NCBI GenBank assembly: GCA_043424675.1
Contig: JBHWPB010000087.1
Location: 1-6,381 of the forward strand
Reading direction: 5' to 3'
DNA length: 6,381 nt
DNA from: JBHWPB01 sp043424675
GTDB lineage: Bacteria; Bacillota; Bacilli; Lactobacillales; Carnobacteriaceae_A
Shown here: positions 1 through 5,222 of the stretch, piece after piece
How positions within the stretch are numbered: position 1 is the stretch's first letter
How the letters are laid out: each line of letters starts with the position of its first letter
Program-made: the position numbers and the translations under genes
Notes under the pieces: model-generated
What the model saw: only the letters and a program-made list of their open reading frames with translations
Database searches by the model: none
Told to the model about the DNA's origin: nothing

Positions 1-94
1 TTTGTAGAACATCTCTTACATCGGATGCTAACTCTCTTCCTGATGGCCATGTTACTTTACCCATCTCTTCTCTCACACTTTTTAAGAAATTCAT
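1..94 (-). CDS. secE: SecE, preprotein translocase subunit (5' part only)
   Basis: The first 31 codons of a minus-strand gene that runs out of the window at position 1. The protein begins MNFLKSVREEMGKVTWPS; the cytoplasmic KVTWP segment (residues 13-17) is the family signature that precedes the single C-terminal membrane helix of Gram-positive SecE. SecE clamps the SecY channel in the SecYEG translocase. The ATG at 94 has an AAAGGAGG ribosome site at 108-101, six bases upstream. It starts 32 bases after the rpmG stop, with no terminator between, so the two are co-transcribed. In Bacillus and relatives nusG follows; it would lie outside the window. Identification is firm because motif and neighbour agree. 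Confidence 0.93.
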   Translation of the reverse strand, partial: MNFLKSVREEMGKVTWPSGRELASDVRDVLQ

Positions 95-126
95 TGTTTT
101 CCTCCTTTATACCATGCTCTCTTAAT

Positions 127-279
127 TTATTTTGTTTCACGGTGCAGCGTATGTTTTTTACAGGTTTTACAATACTTTTTGAGCTCCAAGCGTTCTGTTC
201 GTTTCTTTTCACCTTGGGGCATCGAGTAATTACGTTGTCCACATTCTGTACAAGCCATTGAAAATTTCTTAGTTGCCAC
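127..279 (-). CDS. rpmG: 50S ribosomal protein L33 (zinc-binding form)
   Basis: A 50-residue basic protein, matching the usual ~49-50 residues of bacterial L33, a large-subunit protein. Two CxxC pairs (C10/C13 and C37/C40 from the GTG start) form the zinc ribbon of the zinc-containing (C+) type. I start it at GTG 279 rather than the in-frame ATG at 258: GTG lies nine bases after an AAAGGGG site (295-289) and yields the normal N terminus MATKKFSMACTECG, whereas the ATG start would give only 43 residues and has no ribosome site. An out-of-frame ATG at 281 overlaps the start. secE follows 32 bases after the stop, as in the conserved rpmG-secE-nusG cluster. The gene is short enough to be missed by length-filtered ORF calling. 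Confidence 0.93.
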   Translation of the reverse strand: MATKKFSMACTECGQRNYSMPQGEKKRTERLELKKYCKTCKKHTLHRETK

Positions 280-311
280 ATTAAACAGCCCCTTTCTATT
301 CATACTCTAAT

Positions 312-341
312 AGTATAACTTTTCTTGGCAGCTGATGTCAA
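312..341 (-). promoter_or_regulatory. Sigma-A type promoter of rpmG-secE
   Basis: On the minus strand there is a perfect -35 box TTGACA (341-336), an 18-base spacer and a -10 box TATACT (317-312, five of six consensus bases). Transcription would start near 305, about 26 bases before the rpmG GTG. Its -35 box overlaps the likely -35 region of the divergent pseudouridine synthase promoter. Confidence 0.8.
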
Positions 342-363
342 TATTCTCTTTTTATGGTAAAAT
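335..363 (+). promoter_or_regulatory. Probable extended -10 promoter of the pseudouridine synthase gene
   Basis: TGGTAAAAT at 355-363 is an extended -10 element (TG, one base, then TAAAAT). A weak -35 (ATGTCA, 335-340) lies 17 bases upstream. Transcription would start near 370, ahead of the AAAGGAAAGG ribosome site at 381-390. The -35 occupies almost the same bases as the perfect -35 of the opposite-strand rpmG promoter, so the two promoters may compete for polymerase. Confidence 0.6.
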
Positions 364-396
364 GGAAGTTGCACCTATGTAAAGGAAAGGATCATT

Positions 397-1086
397 ATGG
401 ATTTAAATATATTATATGAAGATAATCATTTATTAATGGTAGAAAAACCTGTCAACATTCCTGTCCAAGAAGATGCTTCAGGAGACAAAGACTTCTTGAC
501 CCTCTGTAAAGAATATATCAAAGTCAATGAAAATAAACCCGGCAACGTTTATTTAGCGATGGTTCATCGGTTAGATCGACCAGTCGGGGGCGCTATGGTC
601 TTTGCGAAAACCTCCAAGGCTTCTTCGCGTCTTTCAGACCAAGTCCGTCAAAAGAAATTCGACCGTGAATATCTAGCCGTGACCACTTCGCAGCCTGTCC
701 ACCCGGAAACGACTTTAACTGACTACTTATACAAAGACCGCAAAGAAAACAAATCTCATGTGGTAGATAAAGGTGTAAGAGACAGCAAGTTCGCCAAGCT
801 CATGTATAAACAGCTTGCAACAGAAGAAGGCTATACCCTTCTGAGTGTCAAGTTGGACACTGGACGTTCTCACCAGATACGTGTTCAGTTAGCTCATAAC
901 GGCACACCGATTTTTGGAGACCAGAAGTATAATAAAGAAAGTGTGCCTGGTCAGCAGATTGCTCTGTGGTCACACAAGCTTACAGTCGAGCATCCGACAA
1001 AAAAGGAGCCGGTTACAGTCATTTCTCATCCGCCGCAAGCCGAAGAGCCGTGGTTTATGTTTGATTTAGATAAATATCTTAACTAA
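397..1086 (+). CDS. RluA-family RNA pseudouridine synthase
   Basis: A 229-residue protein that should convert specific uridines in rRNA or tRNA to pseudouridine. The family catalytic motif MVHRLDRPVGG (55-65) carries the catalytic Asp60. The second conserved block, LDTGRSHQIRVQLAHNGTP (153-171) followed by IFGDQKYN, matches the RluA/RluD core. There is no N-terminal S4 RNA-binding domain, and the protein is shorter than RluD (~300 residues), so it is a compact catalytic-domain member. Its exact target cannot be told from sequence, and I give no symbol. The ATG follows AAAGGAAAGG by six bases. It is a single-gene unit between its own promoter and the terminator at 1099-1150. Confidence 0.93.
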   Translation: MDLNILYEDNHLLMVEKPVNIPVQEDASGDKDFLTLCKEYIKVNENKPGNVYLAMVHRLDRPVGGAMVFAKTSKASSRLSDQVRQKKFDREYLAVTTSQPVHPETTLTDYLYKDRKENKSHVVDKGVRDSKFAKLMYKQLATEEGYTLLSVKLDTGRSHQIRVQLAHNGTPIFGDQKYNKESVPGQQIALWSHKLTVEHPTKKEPVTVISHPPQAEEPWFMFDLDKYLN

Positions 1087-1098
1087 TTATAGCCCCTT

Positions 1099-1150
1099 AA
1101 AAAATGAGGATCTTACTTTCGAAATACCTCGAAAAAGATCCTCATTTTTT
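1099..1150. terminator. Bidirectional terminator between converging genes
   Basis: A perfect 16-base inverted repeat, AAAAAATGAGGATCTT (1099-1114) and its complement (1135-1150), encloses 20 bases that contain a further five-base stem (TTTCG/CGAAA). Each strand gives a GC-containing stem ending in a run of six U. It lies 12 bases after the pseudouridine synthase stop and 32 bases beyond the converging aldo/keto reductase stop, so it should end both transcripts. Confidence 0.9.
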
Positions 1151-1182
1151 TACTATTTTTATTACTTAAGTTGATGAAAAAA

Positions 1183-2013
1183 CTAAAATTCTTGATAATA
1201 GCTCGGATCTTGATCAGCCATACGACCCTCATCCGAGGTTAAAGCATTCATTTGGTTCATTTCTTCCTCGGTCAAACTGAAATCAAAGATGTCCAAGTTT
1301 TCTTTTTGGCGGCCAGCATGGCTGGACTTTGGAATAGGCAGCACACCCAGTTGTAATTCCCAGCGTAAAATAACTTGCGCAGTCGTCTTTTCATGTTTTT
1401 CTGCAATCTCATGAATTGTTTCTTCATTACGTGAATCATTGTTGCGACCAAGCGGACTCCATGCTTGAGTGAGAATCTCTTTTGATGCATCATATTCTCT
1501 TTGTTTTTCTTGATTAAAATAAGGATGCAGTTCTACTTGATTAACTACAGGCAGCACTCCTGTTTCTTTTTCCAAACGGTCGATATGTTCCGGCAGAAAA
1601 TTGCAGACACCAATCGAACGCACTAGTCCAGATTTTTGAGCATCTATTAAGGCATGCCAAGCTTCAATATATTTGTCTTCATTGGGATTCGGCCAATGAA
1701 TTAAATATAAATCTATGTAATCTAAACCCAGCCTTAAAACCGATTCTTCGATAGTTTTTCTTGCTGCTTCATACTCATGATGGCGCCCCGGTAATTTTGA
1801 AGTTACTGTGATCTGGTCACGAGGGACATTGCTGTTTCTAATCGCTCGTCCTACTGCCCCCTCATTTTCATAGTTATATGCAGAGTCAATTAAACGATAA
1901 CCATTATTAAGAGCCATTTCAATACGACGTACACCACTATTCCCCTGAAGGAGATAAGTTCCGAACCCTACTTTTGGGAGACTAAACCCGTCAGATAAAA
2001 TATATTGTTCCAT
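1183..2013 (-). CDS. Aldo/keto reductase (AKR5-like, NADPH-dependent)
   Basis: A 276-residue cytoplasmic oxidoreductase of the single-domain TIM-barrel aldo/keto reductase family, normal length for the 2,5-diketo-D-gluconate/methylglyoxal reductase-like bacterial group. The catalytic tetrad is complete: Asp43 and Tyr48 (DSAYNYENE, 43-51), Lys73 (TSKLPG) and His106 (LIHWPNP). The NADPH-phosphate region is IPKSSHAGRQKEN (227-239), with Lys229, Ser230, Arg235 and Asn239. Such enzymes reduce aldehydes and ketones; the physiological substrate is unknown. The ATG at 2013 has a TAGGAGG site six bases upstream. No convincing promoter was identified in 2014-2200; weak -10-like AT-rich sequence lies around 2045-2065. 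A paralogous fragment lies at 2495-2671. Confidence 0.95.
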   Translation of the reverse strand: MEQYILSDGFSLPKVGFGTYLLQGNSGVRRIEMALNNGYRLIDSAYNYENEGAVGRAIRNSNVPRDQITVTSKLPGRHHEYEAARKTIEESVLRLGLDYIDLYLIHWPNPNEDKYIEAWHALIDAQKSGLVRSIGVCNFLPEHIDRLEKETGVLPVVNQVELHPYFNQEKQREYDASKEILTQAWSPLGRNNDSRNEETIHEIAEKHEKTTAQVILRWELQLGVLPIPKSSHAGRQKENLDIFDFSLTEEEMNQMNALTSDEGRMADQDPSYYQEF

Positions 2014-2130
2014 ATTTGTCCTCCTAAGATTTTTGTGCTTACTACAATAAGATATTCTAATAGTAAGATGAGTCGAAGGCTAATGATAACATCTAAAAGT
2101 TATTGGAGCTCGGATTTCATTCATCCATCC

Positions 2131-2157
2131 TCTATCTTCAAGGAACGAAAAGATAGA
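2131..2157. repeat. Eight-base dyad upstream of the aldo/keto reductase
   Basis: TCTATCTT (2131-2138) and AAGATAGA (2150-2157) form a perfect inverted repeat with an 11-base spacer, in the gap between the aldo/keto reductase start and the terminator at 2209. It could be an operator or chance. Apart from this, the ribosome site and the presumed promoter, 2014-2208 holds no gene I can support. Confidence 0.3.
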
Positions 2158-2208
2158 AGAGAAACATCAGCTCTACAGCGTACAGTATTATTATTTTCTA
2201 TTTAAACC

Positions 2209-2240
2209 AAAAAGCAGAGGCCTCTAAGCCTCTGCTTTTT
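2209..2240. terminator. Strong rho-independent terminator after the LPXTG remnant
   Basis: AAAAAGCAGAGGC (2209-2221) pairs perfectly with GCCTCTGCTTTTT (2228-2240) around a six-base loop. It has five U at the end on either strand. It lies 47 bases beyond the LPXTG remnant stop on the minus strand, so it was probably the terminator of the original surface-protein gene. It also insulates the aldo/keto reductase from upstream transcription. Confidence 0.9.
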
Positions 2241-2287
2241 CCCGTCTGACCACAAGTTTTTGTTCCAAAAGTTACCAGCCGTATTTA

Positions 2288-2488
2288 TTATTTGCGTTTT
2301 TTGCGGTCGAAAGTAGTGAAGCCAAGACCAGCGAGAATCGATGCTACACCAAGACCAAGGATGGATGATGATGCACCTGTTTGTGGAAGCGATTCTTCAG
2401 CTTCTTCTTCAGATGTTTCAGAGTCAGTGTCAGCACCAACGTCTGCATCAGTATCATCGTCATTGTCATTTACAACGACTTCAGCATT
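2288..2488 (-). pseudogene. C-terminal remnant of an LPXTG-anchored surface protein
   Basis: About 66 minus-strand codons encode an Asp/Glu/Ser/Thr-rich stalk, then LPQTG, a hydrophobic membrane segment (about 20 residues from SSILGLGV to FTTF) and the charged tail DRKKRK before TAA. That is a complete sortase A cell-wall sorting signal. What is missing is everything upstream: there is no in-frame start codon, no ribosome site and no signal peptide, and the frame is closed by TAA at 2497-2495, which is the stop of an aldo/keto reductase fragment. The body of the protein has therefore been lost by deletion or recombination near 2486-2494. The very acidic stalk is typical of wall proteins in salt-tolerant species, but that reading is inference. 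The terminator at 2209-2240 follows it. Confidence 0.85.
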
Positions 2489-2494
2489 ATAAAA

Positions 2495-2671
2495 TTAAAA
2501 AGTGTAGTAGTACATTGGATATTGGTCTGTCATGCACTCCTCTTTGGAAGATGGAACTTTCATTCGATTCATGTCTTTCGCGGTCAAGCTGAAATCAGAG
2601 ATACTCAGGTTTTCTTTTTGGCGCATCGCACGACCAGATTCTGGAATAAGCAGCCTATCAATTCTCAGATT
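2495..2671 (-). pseudogene. Decayed C-terminal fragment of a second aldo/keto reductase
   Basis: The minus-strand frame between stops at about 2674 and 2497 reads NLRIDRLLIPESGRAMRQKE and continues NLSISDFSLTAKDMNRM to a YYYTF end. It aligns with residues about 217-276 of the intact enzyme at 1183-2013 (LPIPKSSHAGRQKENLDIFDFSLTEEEMNQM, ending PSYYQEF). Nucleotide similarity is strong around 2575-2655 against 1275-1350. Only the last fifth of the gene survives; two residues are lost near the start, and the NADPH-contact Lys of IPKS is now Glu. There is no start codon with a ribosome site. Homology cannot be followed reliably upstream of about 2680. It is a paralogue remnant, not a recent identical duplicate. 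Confidence 0.82.
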
Positions 2672-2739
2672 TTATCGAAACAAGAGATGCGACATTGATG
2701 TCCAAGCTCGTGTAAAATATGATTAAAGGGGCTGAGCTT

Positions 2740-3285
2740 ATGAATACCACTTATTCAAAGGCAGACTTAAGGTTTGTGCGAATTTACCATATTGTCGGAA
2801 TCTTTGTCATCTGTATTGCTTCATTCCCCCTGCATTTTTCATATGAATGGTCTGGAGAATCAGCGATAGTAGGTATTTTTACACCTATCAATGAAAGTAT
2901 CTGGGAGCATTTGAAACTGGTATTTTGGCCTCTCCTTCTTTAGTGGGGCGTTGGGTTTCTCGTTTACCGAGAAAGCAAACATCTGAATCTCACAAAATGG
3001 TTGACAGCTATGATGGTTTCAGTTGTCCTCAGTATGCTGATTATCGTCGGCTGGTATTACACTTGGACTTCCGGTCTTGAGATTGAATCCTCGATTATTG
3101 ACATAGGGTCTTTGTTTTTAGCTGTTCCCATCGCTCAGCTCATAGCCATTCACGTCTATCGCGTCATTGAACCAAAATTGGTTTATCTTATGTTAACTTT
3201 CTTTTTCCTTCTCATCCTCGCTGGCATGTTCATCAACTTTACATTCAATACGCCAAATTTTCCCATCTTCATTCCCTCTAACTGA
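2740..3285 (+). pseudogene. Five-helix membrane protein (DUF6512-like) with internal TAG
   Basis: An open frame from ATG 2740 (AAAGGGG site at 2725-2731, eight bases upstream) is interrupted by TAG at 2941-2943 and then continues in the same frame to TGA at 3283-3285, giving 181 codons plus two stops. Five hydrophobic helices can be seen: VRIYHIVGIFVICIASFPLH, the segment broken by TAG, then three after position 3000. FTPINESIWEHLKLVFWP resembles the signature I associate with DUF6512, an uncharacterised membrane family; that assignment is from memory. The simplest reading is a nonsense mutation. The frame is otherwise intact, so it is recent or a sequencing error. The upstream ATG at 2719 lacks a ribosome site. 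A weak promoter, GCGACA (2689-2694) with TAAAAT (2713-2718), may serve it. The C terminus NFPIFIPSN looks shorter than family members I remember. Confidence 0.75.
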
Positions 3286-3344
3286 CGAACAAGCTATTCT
3301 CATTCATTCTATTTAGATAAGCGAGTATATGACTATTTAAGTCT

Positions 3345-3388
3345 AAAAAACCATCTCGCTATAGTGAAAGTAACTATATGAGATGGTT
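3345..3388 (-). terminator. Terminator of the glycosyltransferase gene
   Basis: Four bases after the minus-strand glycosyltransferase stop, AACCATCTC with CTATA-type inner pairing (3374-3388) folds back on 3349-3364 around a short loop and is followed by a run of six U (complement of 3345-3350). On the plus strand the T-run lies about 12 bases past the stem, so it is a poor terminator for the membrane-protein pseudogene. Confidence 0.85.
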
Positions 3389-3391
3389 CTC

Positions 3392-4240
3392 TTATATGAT
3401 TTTTTTTGTATCTTTTTTCTCTAGCAAACGTTTTTCGGCATCAAACCAGTACTCTCCTAGAATATAAGGATATTCTTCTCTCATTATCCAGGGTTTGGAG
3501 TCTGCGCAATAATGAATAAAGGTGATATTTTCTCTGACCCATCCATGGTTATATTCATCTGGCAGTAAGATGTGTAAGACTTCAAAGACTCTCGGGTCCA
3601 TATTATATATTTTCCAATCTACCCGTTTCGTGCGATCCTCATAGAGATAATTAAAGATATCCTGATCAGGTAAAACTAATCTATTCTTTTTCTTTGTTAT
3701 GGTATCGATAACAACTTGCTGATCAGTTTCTTCTCTTAGTTTAGCCAAGTCCATCAATACCACACCAGTGTTATAATATTTTGTAGCTGTTAAATTTCCA
3801 AGTCGTAGATTATTAAAGACCTGTATAAAGTTATTCTTAAAATCATAACTTGCTGCCGCAAACCATCCTTCTTCTAGTTCCGTAGTGTAGAGTTCAGAAA
3901 TATCATTCATACAGATAATATCAGGATCGAGGTATAGGATACGGTCCACCTTTTTTATCAAATAGGGAGCAAAGAGCCAGAGATACATCTCCCAAGTGTA
4001 GTGTCGAGTAGTTTTTGCGGTGTCTTGGATCTTTGCGATATCTTCAGAGACATCGTAGACATGCAATCTATTCCCGTACTCATTCACAAGCTCTTCTATT
4101 TCTTGAAGCGTTTTCCCTGTCAGTTCTTTATGGATAATGTAAAAATCGAAGCTTCCTACTTCATGAACATCACACAGAGACTGGAGCAGCACCTTCAAGG
4201 GAGCTGCATACCCTTCATCTAAAGTAAATAAAATATTCAC
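3392..4240 (-). CDS. Glycosyltransferase family 8 protein
   Basis: A GT-A fold retaining glycosyltransferase of about 282 residues that should transfer a sugar from a UDP-sugar donor. Numbering from the upstream ATG 4246, the metal-binding DxD is D107-P-D109 in RILYLDPDI. Other GT8 landmarks are YYNTGVVLMDL (157-167), LPDQDIFN (192-199) and FIHYCADSKPW (243-253), whose His245 is expected to bind metal and Lys251 the phosphate. The protein has no membrane segment. I prefer GTG 4240 as start: it lies eight bases after AAAAGGGGG (4257-4249) and gives MNILFTLDEGY, the usual family N terminus, while ATG 4246 is only two bases from that site. It is an orphan with no other polysaccharide gene nearby, flanked by terminators on both sides; its acceptor is unknown. 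Confidence 0.92.
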   Translation of the reverse strand: MNILFTLDEGYAAPLKVLLQSLCDVHEVGSFDFYIIHKELTGKTLQEIEELVNEYGNRLHVYDVSEDIAKIQDTAKTTRHYTWEMYLWLFAPYLIKKVDRILYLDPDIICMNDISELYTTELEEGWFAAASYDFKNNFIQVFNNLRLGNLTATKYYNTGVVLMDLAKLREETDQQVVIDTITKKKNRLVLPDQDIFNYLYEDRTKRVDWKIYNMDPRVFEVLHILLPDEYNHGWVRENITFIHYCADSKPWIMREEYPYILGEYWFDAEKRLLEKKDTKKII

Positions 4241-4261
4241 TCTCATGACCCCCTTTTCTTC

Positions 4262-4270
4262 ATTCTATCA
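4262..4270 (-). promoter_or_regulatory. Possible extended -10 promoter of the glycosyltransferase
   Basis: TGATAGAAT (4270-4262 on the minus strand) fits an extended -10 (TGn then TAGAAT, five of six bases). No good -35 lies at 16-18 bases. Transcription would begin near 4255, leaving a leader of only about 15 bases that begins inside the AAAAGGGGG ribosome site. Plausible because the sigma-gene terminator lies just upstream. Confidence 0.45.
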
Positions 4271-4292
4271 TCAAATTTGCCAAGAAACACGA

Positions 4293-4318
4293 AAAAGAAA
4301 GCGGGGACGCTTTCTTTT
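4293..4318 (-). terminator. Terminator of the sigma factor gene
   Basis: An 11-base stem, AAAAGAAAGCG (4293-4303) with CGCTTTCTTTT (4308-4318), is closed by a GGGA loop on the plus strand (TCCC on the minus). On the minus strand the stem ends in five U. It lies 30 bases beyond the sigma-factor stop and upstream of the glycosyltransferase, so it separates the two units. Confidence 0.82.
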
Positions 4319-4347
4319 GAGGTTAATTGAGATTGATAGCTTAGAGA

Positions 4348-4941
4348 CTAGGAAATTCTTTTTTTAATTTTGTATTTACAACGCGCTAAAGCATTGCGGA
4401 AACTTTTCTCATCCATCTCGGCCTTTTCTAAACATTCTTCGAGAGTTTGACTTGTCATATAAACTTCAAACACTTTTCGTTCTGTTTTAGAAAAAGATCT
4501 CGAGTATCCTGTTAACTTCTCTTCTAAAATAATCATTTCGATAGGATGTGTGCCGTGCTCTGTTTGAAAATATTTATGATCAAAAAAATCTGTCTCCTGC
4601 ATCTTATCAAAAGATGTAGCGGTTTTGTCTCCTTTTCTCTTCAAGGCATTATCGCGCCTGATGATGGTATTATATCTGTTTTGTAAAGCTTTTCGAAAAT
4701 ATTGCCCTAGGGTAACTCCATGTTTAGAATCGAAATTATCTAGTACTTTATGTAAAACAATTCGTGCCTCCTGAAGAAAATCGTCTCTGTCATAACTTGT
4801 CGCAAAATAAGACCGTATCGTCTTTTGGATTAAAAAAATATAACGTTCAAAAAATACTTCCAGCGGATTAACATGGCGGTGTTTATATAGGAATAACAGC
4901 TCCTCTTCACTTAGTGACTCGCTCTCAAGTTCTTCACTCAT
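4348..4941 (-). CDS. Sigma-70 family RNA polymerase sigma factor (SigH/ComX-like)
   Basis: A 197-residue protein with the two-domain build of small alternative sigma factors. Region 2 is clear: YDRDDFLQEARIVLHKVLDN (50-69) is the core-binding helix, followed by GQYFRKALQNRYNTIIRRD (79-97), which would melt and read the -10. A charged linker follows. Region 4 (147-196, SFSKTERKVFEVYMTSQTLEE then KSFRNALARCKYKIKKRI) is a diverged helix-turn-helix for the -35. Length and layout suit the SigH/ComX group (sporulation or competence sigma) rather than a typical ECF factor. In Bacillus sigH directly precedes rpmG-secE-nusG; here the same orientation is kept but rpmG is about 4 kb away. ATG 4941 follows AAAGGAG (4954-4948) by six bases. 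Its target genes cannot be predicted from this window. Confidence 0.88.
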   Translation of the reverse strand: MSEELESESLSEEELLFLYKHRHVNPLEVFFERYIFLIQKTIRSYFATSYDRDDFLQEARIVLHKVLDNFDSKHGVTLGQYFRKALQNRYNTIIRRDNALKRKGDKTATSFDKMQETDFFDHKYFQTEHGTHPIEMIILEEKLTGYSRSFSKTERKVFEVYMTSQTLEECLEKAEMDEKSFRNALARCKYKIKKRIS

Positions 4942-4960
4942 TGCATGCTCCTTTAATATC

Positions 4961-4985
4961 TTAATTGAAATGTATTCTCAATTAA
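4961..4985. repeat. Dyad in the sigma gene leader
   Basis: TTAATTGA (4961-4968) and TCAATTAA (4978-4985) form a perfect inverted repeat with a nine-base spacer. It lies between the only good -10 candidate (TATAAT, 4998-4993 minus strand) and the ribosome site of the sigma gene. That position suits a repressor operator or a weak leader hairpin. Confidence 0.5.
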
Positions 4986-4992
4986 CATCCCA

Positions 4993-4998
4993 ATTATA
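4993..4998 (-). promoter_or_regulatory. Candidate -10 box for the sigma factor gene
   Basis: A consensus TATAAT on the minus strand, about 50 bases before the sigma start codon. The only -35-like sequence, TTGAGA, lies 14 bases upstream, shorter than the usual 16-18, so the promoter may need an activator or be weak. The rest of this interval up to 5188 contains dyads but no gene I can support. Confidence 0.45.
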
Positions 4999-5061
4999 GG
5001 CAAAATAAAGTCTCTCAAGGAGGGCATTCTCTGTATTTTTCAATTCTTATCAATAAAGAAC

Positions 5062-5095
5062 ATAAAAGTCTTCTTTTATTAATCAATCATTAATA
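5062..5095. repeat. Two overlapping AT-rich dyads
   Basis: ATAAAAG-TCTT-CTTTTAT (5062-5079) is a perfect seven-base hairpin with a four-base loop. Overlapping its right end, TATTAAT-CAATC-ATTAATA (5077-5095) is a perfect seven-base dyad with a five-base spacer, the size of a typical operator. Both are AT-rich, so chance is possible. Confidence 0.4.
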
Positions 5096-5119
5096 TCTTT
5101 ACATAATATTTATTTTTCG

Positions 5120-5165
5120 TCTGATAGATCTGTATTTTTGTTCGGTTCATAAAGCATCTATCAGA
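5120..5165. repeat. Ten-base inverted repeat upstream of the T-box promoter
   Basis: TCTGATAGAT (5120-5129) and ATCTATCAGA (5156-5165) are perfect complements separated by 26 bases. The right arm ends 23 bases before the TTGACA box of the transporter promoter. There is no U-tract on either strand, so it is not a terminator. It could be a paired operator site. Confidence 0.5.
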
Positions 5166-5188
5166 AAGTGACATGAAATCTTTCGCTC

Positions 5189-5216
5189 TTGACACCTTCA
5201 AATTTTATGCTAATAT
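5189..5216 (+). promoter_or_regulatory. Promoter of the T-box / ABC transporter unit
   Basis: A perfect -35 TTGACA (5189-5194), a 16-base spacer and an extended -10 TGC-TAATAT (5208-5216). Transcription would begin near 5223, just upstream of stem I of the T-box leader. Confidence 0.78.
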
Positions 5217-5222
5217 AGATTC

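Noticed and set aside
57..281. A 74-codon minus-strand frame beginning at ATG 281
   Set aside because: It is out of frame with both rpmG and secE, which occupy the same strand with clear family motifs and ribosome sites. The overlapping ATG at 281 is incidental.
2131..2157. Terminator between the LPXTG remnant and the aldo/keto reductase
   Set aside because: The eight-base dyad has no U-tract; the real terminator is at 2209-2240. Kept only as a weak dyad.
2292..2592. Plus-strand frames rich in Ser/Ala or His/Gln opposite the LPXTG remnant
   Set aside because: They are antisense shadows of the repetitive acidic stalk; no ribosome site or family resemblance.
2680..2739. Further aldo/keto reductase homology upstream of the remnant
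   Set aside because: A few short matches, such as GATGTCCAAG at 2697-2706, recur in the intact gene, but not in order or in frame, so they are likely chance.
2941..2943. Programmed readthrough or a special amino acid at the internal TAG
   Set aside because: No recoding element is visible and such use is not expected in this group; nonsense mutation or sequencing error is simpler.
4001..4222. A 73-codon plus-strand frame
   Set aside because: It is antisense to the conserved N-terminal part of the glycosyltransferase and has no ribosome site.
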